This document shows, in pieces, positions 1 to 10,698 of a DNA stretch of 64,000 nucleotides. The stretch is taken from positions 1 to 64,000 of the forward strand of contig CAMZKN010000070.1 in assembly GCA_947311315.1 (NCBI GenBank), read 5' to 3'. The number at the start of each line of letters is the position of its first letter. Positions within the stretch are counted from its first letter, which is position 1. Source of the DNA: an uncultured Desulfobulbaceae bacterium. GTDB lineage: Bacteria > Desulfobacterota > Desulfobulbia > Desulfobulbales > Desulfocapsaceae. Under the pieces are notes generated by a model. That model saw only the letters and a list, made by a program, of their open reading frames with translations. It did no database searches and had not been told where the DNA came from. The translations under genes were made by a program, and so were the position numbers.

Positions 1-77
1 ATAGAAACACTGGTAGGGATTTGCAAGAAGAAAATAAATATTTACAGAAATTAATTCTGTTAAATTAAGAAGTTGAA

Positions 78-123
78 CCGGTAATTATAGTTGTCGCTGA
101 CCGGTAATTATAATTGTCGTTGA
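78..123. repeat. Tandem direct repeat, 2 x 23 bp (ccggtaattataRttgtcgYtga)
   Basis: Units 78-100 ccggtaattatagttgtcgctga and 101-123 ccggtaattataattgtcgttga differ at two positions. Confidence 0.85.
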
Positions 124-215
124 ACATAAGTGTTTTCAGATCTTTTGGTGAAAAGGAATGAAGGTCGAGTATTCCGTCTATTGGTAGTGTTATGGTTTCT
201 GAAATAGTAATCTCT

Positions 216-1379
216 TTAACCATCCGCTGATTTTTCCTCCAGTAACTGCAGTACTACCTCCGCTGCCTTATCAGATGCTCCCCTGCTGCCAAGTTTTTGT
301 CTGACTTCAGCAAGAGCCTTTTTGACAGTTTGTCCCCTATTATCCGACGTGAGAATAGACTTCAGATTTTCTGCAATATGCTCTGGAGTTACTTCGTCCT
401 GCAAGAGTTCCGGAACAGCTTCATAACCAGCAATAAGATTAACGAGGGAAAAGTGATCGAGCTTGACAAGTATCTTGGCAATACGATAAGAGAGTGTAGA
501 CAGTCTATAGGTAACGACCATTGGTACTTCGAGAATAGCCAACTCGAGAGTTACTGTTCCGGACGCAGCCACAACAGCATTACACGAGGCCATCATTTGG
601 TACCGTTCTTCAAGGACAATGCGAATGTCTAAAGTATTCTGATAGAAGGAAAGACCTGCATCATCAAGGTCTTTTTTTGAAATCGTTGTTGCCTGGGGTA
701 AAAAAAATGTTATCTTTTCATTACTTGATTCCTGTAACAACCGGGCAGCCTCCAGGAAATCAGGCAAAAGCGATGCTATTTCACGTCTTCTGCTGCCTGG
801 AAGTAAACCTACACATATGGTTTTCTCAGGCAGATTGTAGCCTTGTAAAAATTCTTTCTTTGTTGAATTGGAATATACCACGTCGAGCAAAGGATGACCG
901 ACATAGTGGGCGTCAATATTGTGGTGCCTAAAAAAATCCTCTTCAAAAGGTAGGATTACTCCAATTTTATCGACTCTTTTGCGTATTGTTTTCACCCTGC
1001 CGGATCGCCATGCCCAGACCTGTGGTGTAATATAATAAAATACTGGAATCCCAAGTTGTTTTGCTTTTTTGGCAAGCATGAGATTAAAATCAGGGAGGTC
1101 GATAATGATCAGAAGATCAGGTCGATTTTTGCGTAGGCGACGACGCAGCACTTTCTGGGCAAGAAAAATGTCTCCAAGATGGGAAACGACCTCAAAAATA
1201 CCGACTACGGAAATTTTAGCAGCATCAAATAGAATTTCAACACCACAGGACGCAAGCTCTGGCCCACCCATTCCAGAAAATGATAAATCAGGTTTTTTAT
1301 TAACCAATGATCGAACAAGATTTGCTCCATGGAGATCACCCGAAGCCTCACCGGTTACAATCAAAATATTTGAGGTCAT
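216..1379 (-). CDS. lpxB: Lipid-A-disaccharide synthase
   Basis: 387 aa; [14 protein letters not shown]-terminus, [30 protein letters not shown] motifs typical of LpxB. Confidence 0.96.
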   Translation of the reverse strand: MTSNILIVTGEASGDLHGANLVRSLVNKKPDLSFSGMGGPELASCGVEILFDAAKISVVGIFEVVSHLGDIFLAQKVLRRRLRKNRPDLLIIIDLPDFNLMLAKKAKQLGIPVFYYITPQVWAWRSGRVKTIRKRVDKIGVILPFEEDFFRHHNIDAHYVGHPLLDVVYSNSTKKEFLQGYNLPEKTICVGLLPGSRRREIASLLPDFLEAARLLQESSNEKITFFLPQATTISKKDLDDAGLSFYQNTLDIRIVLEERYQMMASCNAVVAASGTVTLELAILEVPMVVTYRLSTLSYRIAKILVKLDHFSLVNLIAGYEAVPELLQDEVTPEHIAENLKSILTSDNRGQTVKKALAEVRQKLGSRGASDKAAEVVLQLLEEKSADG

Positions 1380-1383
1380 CTGT

Positions 1384-2376
1384 TCAGGAAGGGTGTCGTA
1401 AATCTTTGAAAAGTTCGAGGCTTTGATGCTCTTTTATCTGAGCCATTACCTGCAATGCGACAGCAAGAGCGCGTCTCCCCTCTGCACCCGACACGGCTGG
1501 TTTGCTTCTTGTCTCTACATGTTGAGTAAATGCAACTATTTCACTTCGTAAAGCATCACCGTCCTCAAATGTTCGCAGGTCAACCACCTGTTTAGGCATA
1601 CCGCTTTCGAGTAATTCGTCGGACAACTTTATTGTCATTACCTTTTTATTGCCAAAATCAACTTTAATATAAGAACCAGGTTGAAAGATGCGCATTTTCC
1701 TGACATTTGTTCGTGCAATTCTACTAACGGTCACATTAGCGGTTGCACCGTTTTCAAAGATCAACCTTGCATTGGCAATATCAGTATTGCTTGTGACGAC
1801 AGGAGCGCCTACTGTGTGAATGGTTTTTAGTGGTGATTGTACGATATTGAGTATGATATCGATATCATGAATCATGAGGTCGAGTACAACATCTACGTCT
1901 ACACCTCTATTTTTGAATGTTGCGATACGATTACTTTCGATAAAAACAGGTGTTGTCAGCAGTGGTTCCATGGCCTGTACAGCAGGATTAAACCGTTCAA
2001 GATGACCAATCTGCAGGATAAGCTTTTTGTTTTCGGCTTTTGCAATAAGATCATCCGCTTCCTCGAGAGTGACTGTCATAGGTTTTTCGAGCAGAATATC
2101 AACCCCTGAATGAATACAGTCACAGGCAACCTCATAATGGTATGAGGTCGGGACGACAATTGAAACAGCATCGACCTGTTTGATTAATTCTTTATAGTCA
2201 GTAAAAAAAGCACAATGACACTCTTTGGCAACATTCTGGCATTGTTTTTTGTCAATGTCAGCTACACCAACAAGTGTTACATTTTCCTGCTCAGCGTATT
2301 TTTGCGCGTGAAATCGCCCTAAATAACCGACACCAATGACTCCAACTTTTAGATTCTTCATATCCTGCAAAATCAC
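1384..2376 (-). CDS. Gfo/Idh/MocA family oxidoreductase
   Basis: N-terminal Rossmann [28 protein letters not shown] motif; adjacent to lpxB. Confidence 0.92.
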   Translation of the reverse strand: MILQDMKNLKVGVIGVGYLGRFHAQKYAEQENVTLVGVADIDKKQCQNVAKECHCAFFTDYKELIKQVDAVSIVVPTSYHYEVACDCIHSGVDILLEKPMTVTLEEADDLIAKAENKKLILQIGHLERFNPAVQAMEPLLTTPVFIESNRIATFKNRGVDVDVVLDLMIHDIDIILNIVQSPLKTIHTVGAPVVTSNTDIANARLIFENGATANVTVSRIARTNVRKMRIFQPGSYIKVDFGNKKVMTIKLSDELLESGMPKQVVDLRTFEDGDALRSEIVAFTQHVETRSKPAVSGAEGRRALAVALQVMAQIKEHQSLELFKDLRHPS

Positions 2377-2543
2377 TTAGAAATTTTTAAAGGCATACAT
2401 GATATTTGAGACTGTATCGACCTTTGTAGGGTGTTAACGCAGACAAGCTGCTTAAGTACCGTTAGGAAGTATCTAACTATTTCGATGGTCAAATACTTTG
2501 ATCATTTTATAGTTTTTCTTTACTGGTTCCAGGGAGCAAGGTA

Positions 2544-3251
2544 CTAAATGCCAAGGTAGGCTTTTTGGATGTCAGGATTAGAAAGCATATCTTTGGCCGT
2601 ACCGGAAAAGCTGATTCCTCCATTTTCCATAACATAAGCACGATCAGCGACTCGAAGAGCCTGATTCGCATTCTGTTCCACCAGGAAAATAGTTGTATCC
2701 TGCTCTTTATTAATTTGTCCTATTATTTCAAATATCTGTTTAATAACCAGCGGCGCAAGTCCCATTGATGGTTCATCAAGGAGTAATAACTGGGGTTTTG
2801 CCATTAAAGCTCTGGACATTGCCAGCATCTGCTGTTCCCCACCACTGAGAGTTCCACCATCTTGATTGCGTCTTTCAGCAAGGATTGGAAAAAGCGAGAA
2901 GACATAGTCCATATCCCTTTTTATCTGTTCTTTGTCTTTTCGTAGAAAAGCTCCCATGTCAAGATTCTCTTTGACGGTCAGTTCAGGAAATATATGTCGT
3001 CCTTCGGGAACCTGACAGATGCCCATGCTGACAATTTCATCAGGATTTTTTTTCTGGATTTCCTCTTCCTGAAATGTAATCCTTCCAGACCTGCAGGCAA
3101 CGACACCACATATAGTCATAAGGGTGGTGCTTTTACCAGCACCATTTGCGCCGATCAGGGAAATTATCTCACCCTTTTTAATCTCAATGGATATATCTTT
3201 AATGGCAAGTTTGTTTCCATAACCTGATTGTACGTTTTCGAGTTTAAGCAT
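2544..3251 (-). CDS. livF: Branched-chain amino acid ABC transporter ATP-binding protein LivF
   Basis: Walker A GANGAGKST, signature LSGGEQQM, Walker B LLLLDEPSMGL. Start set at the internal Met (MLKLENV) overlapping livG rather than the ORF-track start at 3323. Confidence 0.93.
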   Translation of the reverse strand: MLKLENVQSGYGNKLAIKDISIEIKKGEIISLIGANGAGKSTTLMTICGVVACRSGRITFQEEEIQKKNPDEIVSMGICQVPEGRHIFPELTVKENLDMGAFLRKDKEQIKRDMDYVFSLFPILAERRNQDGGTLSGGEQQMLAMSRALMAKPQLLLLDEPSMGLAPLVIKQIFEIIGQINKEQDTTIFLVEQNANQALRVADRAYVMENGGISFSGTAKDMLSNPDIQKAYLGI

Positions 3252-4038
3252 TAACTTCCTCACCAAGATAAGCCTTAATAACTGCGGAGTTGTTTCTGAT
3301 TTCAGCGGGTGTTCCCTGAGCAATTTTTTTGCCGTAATCCATTACAAAAATACGATCAGAAAGGCTCATAACAAGTTTCATATCGTGCTCTATTAGAAGG
3401 ATGGATTGCCCTTCCCTTGATATCTCTTTAATTAATACATCAAGGTCCATGGTTTCCTGTGGATTCATGCCGGCAGCAGGTTCATCGAGAAGGAGCAACA
3501 ACGGTTCGGTTGCAAGGGCACGCGCAATCTCAAGACGCCTCTGCGCTCCATATGGTAAGTTATCAGCAAACTCATTTGCAAAATCGGCGAGACCAACTTT
3601 TTCAAGGACATGATAACTGAATTCCAGGATAGATCGTTCTTCTTTCCGTGTTGCGGCATTTCTTAAAATGGCACCAAATATAAAGGCTTTTGTCCTGCAG
3701 TGTCTGCCGATCATGACATTCTCAAGAACTGTCATTTTCTCAAACAATCGGATATTCTGAAAGGTTCGTGCAAGTCCTTTTTCTGTAACCTGATTAGGTT
3801 TTAAACCTTTGAGGTTTATCTGTTTATTACTGTCAGGCGGCGTGACAAAAACATCGCCGGCAGTCGGTGTATAGATCCCTGTTATACAGTTGAAAAAAGT
3901 AGTTTTCCCTGCACCATTCGGGCCTATAAGGGCAACGATTTCACCACTGTTAACATCGAGATCGAGAGAGTCCAAGGCTCGAATACCGCCAAAATCCATA
4001 GTGAGATTACTCACGTTTAATATCGGTTTATTCATCAT
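3244..4038 (-). CDS. livG: Branched-chain amino acid ABC transporter ATP-binding protein LivG
   Basis: Walker A GPNGAGKTT, LARTFQNIRLF, LLLLDEPAAGMNPQE, typical LivG. Confidence 0.95.
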   Translation of the reverse strand: MMNKPILNVSNLTMDFGGIRALDSLDLDVNSGEIVALIGPNGAGKTTFFNCITGIYTPTAGDVFVTPPDSNKQINLKGLKPNQVTEKGLARTFQNIRLFEKMTVLENVMIGRHCRTKAFIFGAILRNAATRKEERSILEFSYHVLEKVGLADFANEFADNLPYGAQRRLEIARALATEPLLLLLDEPAAGMNPQETMDLDVLIKEISREGQSILLIEHDMKLVMSLSDRIFVMDYGKKIAQGTPAEIRNNSAVIKAYLGEEVNA

Positions 4039-5252
4039 TTCGGCGTAGTTTTGAGGTTTGTTTTATCAAATTTGTATGTGCGCCGGATGTTTGATATCAG
4101 CCCCTGTGGCCTGAATATCATCATACAGACAAGAATAGCACCAAACGCCAGCATTCTATATTCGGAAAGTGCACGTAAGTATTCAGGCATGAGAATGAGT
4201 ATGAGTGCACCGAAAATAACTCCAATTATAGATCCCATTCCTCCAAGAACTACTATTGAAAGTATGATAGCAGATTCAAGAAAAGTAAAACTTGCAGGAT
4301 TTATAAAAGTTGTTTTCGCAGCAAAAATTACACCTACTGCGCCAGCCCAAAATGCGCCCAACGAGAATGCGACAAGTTTAGTTTTTCGTTTGTCGATGCC
4401 CATGGCCTGGCAGGCAATTTCATCTTCACGGAGGGCAATCCATGCTCTTCCCAGGCGCGAATCCTGCAGACGATTGACTACAAAAATCGTAATGATCACA
4501 AAAACAATCATCAGATAGTAGGTGTAATTTATTGCCTGACCAAGAGAGAGGTCTAGACCAAAAAGAGAAGGTCTGGGGATATTGGAGATACCGCTTGGTC
4601 CTTGTGAAAACGTTCCCCAGTTTTCGAGAATAAGCCGTATTATTTCACCAAACCCCAGGGTGACAATTGCCAGGTAGTCACCACGCAGTCTCAAGACAGG
4701 AAATCCAAGCATGATGCCAAAAAAGGCAGCCATCAAACCGCCAATAGGCAGTACTGTCCAGAAACCAAGACCAAAATGGAGATTGAGCAAGGCATAAGAA
4801 TAGGCCCCCACAGCATAAAATGCCACAAAGCCCAGATCAAGGAGTCCGGCAAGTCCGACAACTATATTAAGCCCAAGCCCAAGGACGACATACATGAGAG
4901 CAGTCGTCATTACATTCGTTTGATAAGATGAAACAAATTGTGGGAAAAGAAGAGCAACAGCGAGGACAGTACCAATGAAAATATTTCGTTTTCGGGTGTC
5001 TAACAGAGTTTTTTGCAGTATCGAGTCATTAGAATCTTTTTGGGTATCCTTTTTCATCTCCTTTCTCTGCATATAAAACTTCATAATGAAAAAGATACAA
5101 AAAGTTCCAATAGCCATATAAACGGCATTATGCCAACGCCAGGTTATTGTCCTTTCAAAAGGGTCAACTTTAATAACCATTATTGGGAAAGTTAAAAATA
5201 CGAACCAAAGCGACGTTAAAAGTCCTTTTTTCAGTTCTTTTAAAGAAATCAT
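4035..5252 (-). CDS. livM: Branched-chain amino acid ABC transporter permease LivM
   Basis: 405 aa membrane protein; GLGLNIVVGLAGLLDLGFVAFYAVGAY and RGDYLAIVTLGFGEIIR typical of LivM. Confidence 0.94.
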   Translation of the reverse strand: MISLKELKKGLLTSLWFVFLTFPIMVIKVDPFERTITWRWHNAVYMAIGTFCIFFIMKFYMQRKEMKKDTQKDSNDSILQKTLLDTRKRNIFIGTVLAVALLFPQFVSSYQTNVMTTALMYVVLGLGLNIVVGLAGLLDLGFVAFYAVGAYSYALLNLHFGLGFWTVLPIGGLMAAFFGIMLGFPVLRLRGDYLAIVTLGFGEIIRLILENWGTFSQGPSGISNIPRPSLFGLDLSLGQAINYTYYLMIVFVIITIFVVNRLQDSRLGRAWIALREDEIACQAMGIDKRKTKLVAFSLGAFWAGAVGVIFAAKTTFINPASFTFLESAIILSIVVLGGMGSIIGVIFGALILILMPEYLRALSEYRMLAFGAILVCMMIFRPQGLISNIRRTYKFDKTNLKTTPK

Positions 5253-5264
5253 AATATTAGAAGG

Positions 5265-6167
5265 TTAAACTTTTTGGTTGGTTGTTTTTCCTAATAAGCC
5301 TGATGGCTTGAAAATAAGAATCAGTACAAGGAGTGAAAATGCAAACACATCTTCATAATCACTTGAGACATACCCCGTTGCAAAACTTTCCGTCAAACCA
5401 AGAATCAGGCTACCGAGAACAGCACCGGGAATAGAACCAATTCCACCTAAAACTGCAGCAGTAAACGCTTTGATACCTGCAATAAAACCAATATAGAAAT
5501 TTATCTGGCCTATATGTGAGGCAATTAATAATCCACCAATAGCTGCCAGAGCTGAACCGACGATGAACGTTGCTGAGATCACACTATTAACATTGATTCC
5601 AACAAGAGTTGCCATCATTCTGTCCTGCGCTGTTGCCCGCATCGCTTTACCGATTTTGCTGAATTTAATGATGATGGTGAGAATTATCATTACGATAAAA
5701 GTGGTTATAAGAATAACCAGATCTGAGCTGCCAACGATATGTGCTATTGGTTCCATAAATGCAAATTCAGGGATTAAAGCAGGGAAAGGTAGAAAATCAG
5801 AAGTTTGTGCAAGCAAAACGTAATTTTGCAAAAAAATTGACATTCCTATGGCACTGATTAATGGGGATAATCGTGGGGCGTGCCGCAAGGGTTTGTAAGC
5901 AATTTTTTCAATGGTGTAGGCATATGAACTCGACCAAACTACTGCTGCGACACCGGCTATAACAACAATAGCCAATAAAGGAAAACCATAAATAGATAAG
6001 ACTGTTGCCACAATAAAAGCGGTAAAAGCCCCTATCATATAAATCTCACCGTGGGCAAAGTTGATAAGCCCAATAATTCCATAAACCATCGTATAGCCAA
6101 GGGCTATGAGTGCGTATATGGAGCCTCTAGTCAGTCCACTGAAAAACAGTTCTATAAAATAGTCCAT
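5265..6167 (-). CDS. livH: Branched-chain amino acid ABC transporter permease LivH
   Basis: 300 aa; SGLTRGSIYALIALGYTMVYGIIGLINFAHGE typical of LivH. Confidence 0.95.
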   Translation of the reverse strand: MDYFIELFFSGLTRGSIYALIALGYTMVYGIIGLINFAHGEIYMIGAFTAFIVATVLSIYGFPLLAIVVIAGVAAVVWSSSYAYTIEKIAYKPLRHAPRLSPLISAIGMSIFLQNYVLLAQTSDFLPFPALIPEFAFMEPIAHIVGSSDLVILITTFIVMIILTIIIKFSKIGKAMRATAQDRMMATLVGINVNSVISATFIVGSALAAIGGLLIASHIGQINFYIGFIAGIKAFTAAVLGGIGSIPGAVLGSLILGLTESFATGYVSSDYEDVFAFSLLVLILIFKPSGLLGKTTNQKV

Positions 6168-6243
6168 AAATACATAAAAAAAATCTGAAGTATGCGGGGC
6201 AATGCCTTACATACTTCAGATAAGAAAAGATTTAACGTTGATG

Positions 6244-7374
6244 TTATTTCACTACAACATATTTACCATCTTTAACAACGTACATTGAAAATCCAACACC
6301 AATAGCATCGCCATTTTTGTCAAAGCTCACATCTCCAACGGGGGTTGCCACTTTTTCAGTCTGTAAAACTTTCTTTAAATCTTCGAGCTTTGTGGAGTCA
6401 GCTTTTTCTATTGCGTTTAGCATGGCAATTGTAGCTGCGTAAGCACCCTCAAAGAAAGCACCCGGGTCTTTTTTAAATGCAGCTTTATGTTCTTTTTTAG
6501 CGTCGGTAGCCATTGCGTTGGTTGAATTATCCTGTGGGCCTGCAGTATATACACCCTCTGCCGCTTTACCGGCAACTTTAATAAAGGTGTCATCTTTTAC
6601 ACCGTCATCAGAGACAAAAGCTGTCTTAAGGCGTTTTTTCTTCATGATGGTGACGATTTTGGAAGCTTCAGGATGATACCCACCAAAAATAACAACATCG
6701 GCGCCGGATTTTTTGATTTTCTGGACTATTGCAGAATAGTCCATGGCACCTGGAGTAATTCCTTCAAAAAGTACTACTTTGGCTTTGCCACCTTCCTCAA
6801 TATATTTTTTTGCACCTTCAGCAAGTGGTTTGCCGTAATCACCTTTATCGTGAATAACAGCTATTTTCGTAAAACCAAGTTTATTAATTGCAAAATCAAC
6901 CATGGCTGGAGATTGAGCGGCATTAGGAGCGATTGTTCTGAAAAAATTGGGGTAATCCCCACTAAGGGTCAGTTCATCACTTGTAGCGGAGGGCGACATT
7001 ACAAGTATGCCGGCATCTTTGTAAATTGGCATGGCAGCTTTCGTTGCACCTGAACAAATATGCCCAAGAACTACATCAACACCGTCTGAAACGAGTTTGG
7101 TTGCGGTATTAGTGGCAATTTCAGGTTTACAAACATCATCTTCAACGAGCATTTCAATTTTTTTTCCGTTAATACCACCCTTGGCATTGATTTTATCAAT
7201 AACAAGTTTGGCTGCATTTATAGAAGGTAGTCCGTATGATGCAAGGTCGCCACTATGCGGGCCTGCAACACCAAATTTAATTGTATCGCCAGCAGAACTC
7301 GCTGAAGGTACAGACAGGGCAATGACAGCACAAGCTGCTACAGAAAACAATGTACCACTAAGACTCAACTTCAT
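6244..7374 (-). CDS. livK: Branched-chain amino acid ABC transporter substrate-binding protein
   Basis: Signal peptide, then IKFGVAGPHSGDLASYG periplasmic binding fold; first gene of livKHMGF. Confidence 0.93.
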   Translation of the reverse strand: MKLSLSGTLFSVAACAVIALSVPSASSAGDTIKFGVAGPHSGDLASYGLPSINAAKLVIDKINAKGGINGKKIEMLVEDDVCKPEIATNTATKLVSDGVDVVLGHICSGATKAAMPIYKDAGILVMSPSATSDELTLSGDYPNFFRTIAPNAAQSPAMVDFAINKLGFTKIAVIHDKGDYGKPLAEGAKKYIEEGGKAKVVLFEGITPGAMDYSAIVQKIKKSGADVVIFGGYHPEASKIVTIMKKKRLKTAFVSDDGVKDDTFIKVAGKAAEGVYTAGPQDNSTNAMATDAKKEHKAAFKKDPGAFFEGAYAATIAMLNAIEKADSTKLEDLKKVLQTEKVATPVGDVSFDKNGDAIGVGFSMYVVKDGKYVVVK

Positions 7375-7423
7375 TTTTTTTCCTCCCTCTTAATAGTTGA
7401 AAATTATACCCCCGCTTTTATAG

Positions 7424-7442
7424 TCTCTCTTTAAAAGAGAGA
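7424..7442. promoter_or_regulatory. 19-bp near-perfect palindrome upstream of livK (candidate operator or 5' UTR hairpin)
   Basis: TCTCTCTTTAAAAGAGAGA matches its reverse complement except at the central base; about 50 bp upstream of the livK ATG. Confidence 0.4.
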
Positions 7443-7679
7443 TGCTGAAAGTGAGCATATGCTACGATGTCGTAATAATAGTCTTTTATAATTCTTTTTG
7501 CAAAATCAAAAAAACACCCTTTTCTAAAGTGAAAAAAAGCAGTGCTGTAGTTTTCAAGTAATATCTACCTTTTTGCTTGCCAGCAATATCATTCTGGTGT
7601 TTTAACAAATCATTGTTCAGGTTTTACCGTCACTGGTAAAAATATTTGCACGTAATAACCTATTTCTCAGGACAAAGCT

Positions 7680-8729
7680 ATGTCATACAGTTTTAAAGCA
7701 CTTTTTTTTATTGGTCGTCCGTTGAGTCCTCTTTACAGTGCTATTATGAAAATTCGCGAAATGCTTTACAAAAAAAAAATATTTAAAAGTTATAGCTTTC
7801 CCATACCTGTAATTTCTGTTGGGAATCTTGTAATGGGTGGCACAGGTAAGACCCCAATTGTACGACACATCTCAGAACTTCTCAAGAAAAAAGGCTATAG
7901 CCCTGCTGTAATCAGCAGGGGATATGGAGGTAAGTCTAAACAGAGAGTTAATGTCGTTTCCGATGGGACAAAAGTACACCTGGCCCCGACCGATGCAGGC
8001 GATGAACCTTATATGCTCGCTATGACTTTAAAAAACATACCAGTATTAACGGGAACAAGACGTTCTTTTCCCTGCGCCTACGCAATACACAATTTCAATA
8101 CAAATGTTCTGTTGCTTGATGATGGTTTTCAACATCTTTCGGTACAGAGAAACCTTGATATAGTTCTTTTTGACGCTACAGCTCTTGCAGGCAACAGTCG
8201 TGTTTTTCCAGGCGGTGAACTCAGAGAGCCAGTCTCTGCACTGGGGAGATGTCATCTTTTTTTAATTACCGGAGTAAGTACTGACAATATATCAAGTGCT
8301 GTCAAATTTCAGAATCTGCTAAAAGAAAAATTTCCGAACAAGCCTGTTTTTTTTGCAGAACACGATAGCTACCAGTTGTGGAACAATGAAGGAGAAGAAC
8401 TTTCTGCTGAACAAGAGGTGGAACACTATGCTTTTTGCGGGATAGCCAATCCTTTACGTTTTAAAAACTCTCTTGAAAATCATGGTCTTAAGATTAGTGG
8501 ATTTGAACCACTGAAGGATCACGTCAGTTATACACAATCTTTGGTCACGAATCTTTGCAAGAGAGCTATAAAATCCAGAGCAAAAATTCTAATCACTACG
8601 GAAAAGGACTTTGTAAAACTCAAAAACTTTCAGACAGAGCTTCCCCTTATTTATTTTACAATCAGTCACCGGGTGGATATTAAATTTGATGATTTTATTC
8701 TAAATTATCTCTCTCGTGCTGGTCTTTGA
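7680..8729 (+). CDS. lpxK: Tetraacyldisaccharide 4'-kinase
   Basis: VGNLVMGGTGKTPIV Walker A and NVLLLDDGFQHLSVQRNLDIVLFD typical of LpxK. Confidence 0.96.
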   Translation: MSYSFKALFFIGRPLSPLYSAIMKIREMLYKKKIFKSYSFPIPVISVGNLVMGGTGKTPIVRHISELLKKKGYSPAVISRGYGGKSKQRVNVVSDGTKVHLAPTDAGDEPYMLAMTLKNIPVLTGTRRSFPCAYAIHNFNTNVLLLDDGFQHLSVQRNLDIVLFDATALAGNSRVFPGGELREPVSALGRCHLFLITGVSTDNISSAVKFQNLLKEKFPNKPVFFAEHDSYQLWNNEGEELSAEQEVEHYAFCGIANPLRFKNSLENHGLKISGFEPLKDHVSYTQSLVTNLCKRAIKSRAKILITTEKDFVKLKNFQTELPLIYFTISHRVDIKFDDFILNYLSRAGL

Positions 8730-8930
8730 TTGTTCTGTCGTGTGTTTTTAAAACAACATTTTTCTCCGTTTCGTGTTATTAACCACACACTTTCAACGAA
8801 GTGCCTTCCGTTGCAATTCCCCTGCATGTTACCGGTATACTGTGATTACTTCACATAAAAACAAACTTGACTACTCAGGCATAAACATTGCATATAAATA
8901 GTAACTTTAATATTATCCTCAGGACACGCT

Positions 8931-9923
8931 ATGAATATGCCAATTGATCCATTTCAATATACATTAAGAAAACAAGTGAATTGTTGTGGTGTTGGTTTGC
9001 ATTCAGGACGAACTGTTAATCTTACTATAAAACCTGCTGTCGTAAACAATGGGATTCGGTTTTTTCGTAGCGACATGCCCACCAGTGAACATGTTCAGGC
9101 CCATATGGATAAAGTAGTTGATACCCAGCTTGCTACCACAATTGGAAATGACCATTTCCGTATTTCTACAACAGAGCATCTACTGGCGGCCCTTAATGGA
9201 TTTGGTATCGATAATGCTGATGTCGAATTAGACGCCTCTGAAGTGCCAATTATGGACGGTAGCGCTGATCCATTCTTTCAATTGTTAAAAGATTGTGGGA
9301 AAAAACGACAGAAGGGCTTGAAAAAAGTTTTGAGAATTACCAAAACCATCTCTTATTCAGATGGCGATAAGTTGATAACTATTTCCCCTTACGAAGGTTT
9401 CAAAGTTACCGGTGAAATTTGTTTTGATGACACATTAATTGATACCCAAAGATATACTTTTGACCTTGCGATGGGTGGTTTTGGTGACGAACTCGCTCGT
9501 GCCAGAACATTTGGGTATGTTGAGCAGGTTGAGGAACTCTGGGCTAATGGCTTGGCGCTTGGTGGGTCTCTTGCTAATGTGATTGCCATTCACTGGAATC
9601 GTAAATCTGTATTGAATGAAGACGGTTTGCGGTATAAAGATGAGTTTATACGACATAAAGTACTAGATCTCGTAGGAGATCTAGCTTTGTTGGGATGTCC
9701 TGTCTTGGGTCATGTAAATGCATATAAAGTTGGCCACGCACAGCATCTGGGCCTTATGAAGGCAATTGCTGATTCTCCAAAATGTTGGGAATTCATTGAA
9801 ATGAAACGAAACGGTTCCCATTCTGTTCTCGATAAGTTTGCTGCTAAATCAAAAGCTGCAGGTGAAGCTCTTTTGATGCCATTTTTTAATGATCCGTCCC
9901 TTTCTCCCGTTCCCTCTGCCTGA
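8931..9923 (+). CDS. lpxC: UDP-3-O-acyl-N-acetylglucosamine deacetylase
   Basis: TEHLLAALNGFGIDNADVELD, EVPIMDGSADPF, RARTFGYVEQVE and HKVLDLVGDLALLG typical of LpxC. Confidence 0.97.
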   Translation: MNMPIDPFQYTLRKQVNCCGVGLHSGRTVNLTIKPAVVNNGIRFFRSDMPTSEHVQAHMDKVVDTQLATTIGNDHFRISTTEHLLAALNGFGIDNADVELDASEVPIMDGSADPFFQLLKDCGKKRQKGLKKVLRITKTISYSDGDKLITISPYEGFKVTGEICFDDTLIDTQRYTFDLAMGGFGDELARARTFGYVEQVEELWANGLALGGSLANVIAIHWNRKSVLNEDGLRYKDEFIRHKVLDLVGDLALLGCPVLGHVNAYKVGHAQHLGLMKAIADSPKCWEFIEMKRNGSHSVLDKFAAKSKAAGEALLMPFFNDPSLSPVPSA

Positions 9924-10050
9924 TTGCTGCAATACCCTTTTTATTCTGTGTAGTTTTTCTTTCTCAAACTGTATTACTGCGTCCATACGTGAATTACATA
10001 AATACACTTAGATCAAAATGTGCTCATGCCAAGTTAGGTGACACATTGAC

Positions 10051-10069
10051 TACTTCTTAAAAAGAAGTA
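10051..10069. repeat. Palindrome TACTTCTT-aaa-AAGAAGTA upstream of the SleB-like gene
   Basis: 8-bp inverted arms separated by 3 nt, about 97 bp upstream of the ATG at 10166. Confidence 0.5.
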
Positions 10070-10165
10070 TACTTTAACCAGTAGATGGATCTGTTGACGT
10101 GGAAATATAGAGCAGAAAACATGTGTCTGTTTTCCGGTATTAAAAAATAAACGGGGGAATACCCG

Positions 10166-10528
10166 ATGACATTGCTTGAAGGATTGTTGTGGCTTACTTT
10201 AAATGTTTATCACGAGGCGCGTTCAGAACCTCAAATAGGACAAATAGCAGTGGCATTTGTTACATTAAATCGTGCCAATGAAGAACATAAACCTGTAAAA
10301 GATATCGTGCAGCAACCGTACCAATTCAGTTGGACTTTGCAGAAGTCATCATATTTCCCAGAAGATCCGAAAGCATTTCTGGAATGTTTACGCTCTGTCT
10401 ATATTGCCCTGCAAAGCAAAGATTTTACGAAAGGAGCAACACATTATCATCTTGACAGTGTCACTCCTTACTGGACCAGTCAGTATACTTTTTTGAATCA
10501 GTATGGGTCACATAAATTTTATAAATAG
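10166..10528 (+). CDS. SleB/CwlJ-like cell wall hydrolase (Hydrolase_2)
   Basis: 120 aa; LTLNVYHEARSEPQIGQIAVAFVTLNRA, PYQFSWT, GATHYHLDSVTPYW characteristic of the family. Confidence 0.85.
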   Translation: MTLLEGLLWLTLNVYHEARSEPQIGQIAVAFVTLNRANEEHKPVKDIVQQPYQFSWTLQKSSYFPEDPKAFLECLRSVYIALQSKDFTKGATHYHLDSVTPYWTSQYTFLNQYGSHKFYK

Positions 10529-10636
10529 GTAACTGCTCACAGGCCCCCCATCTTCGCACGGTCACATTTGCCGGTATAGATGGGCTATAACGGGAAAATG
10601 TGCCTGCACAAATATGGAGCACCTGTGAGCAGTTAC
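10529..10636. repeat. Nested palindromic element (15-bp perfect outer inverted repeat, imperfect inner repeat)
   Basis: GTAACTGCTCACAGG (10529-10543) and CCTGTGAGCAGTTAC (10622-10636); inner partial complementarity GGTCACATTTGCCGGTATA / TATAACGGGAAAATGTGCC. Confidence 0.8.
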
Positions 10637-10698
10637 AACTCAGAGGTAATAAAAACATGGAGTTATGAACTCCGTGAGTAGTTACATAAATAGTAGAG

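Noticed and set aside
297-632. Plus-strand ORF of 111 aa overlapping lpxB
   Set aside because: Antisense to a clear LpxB coding sequence, with no recognisable motif.
10529-10688. CRISPR-like repeat array
   Set aside because: Repeats are inverted and irregular, without regular spacers or cas genes.
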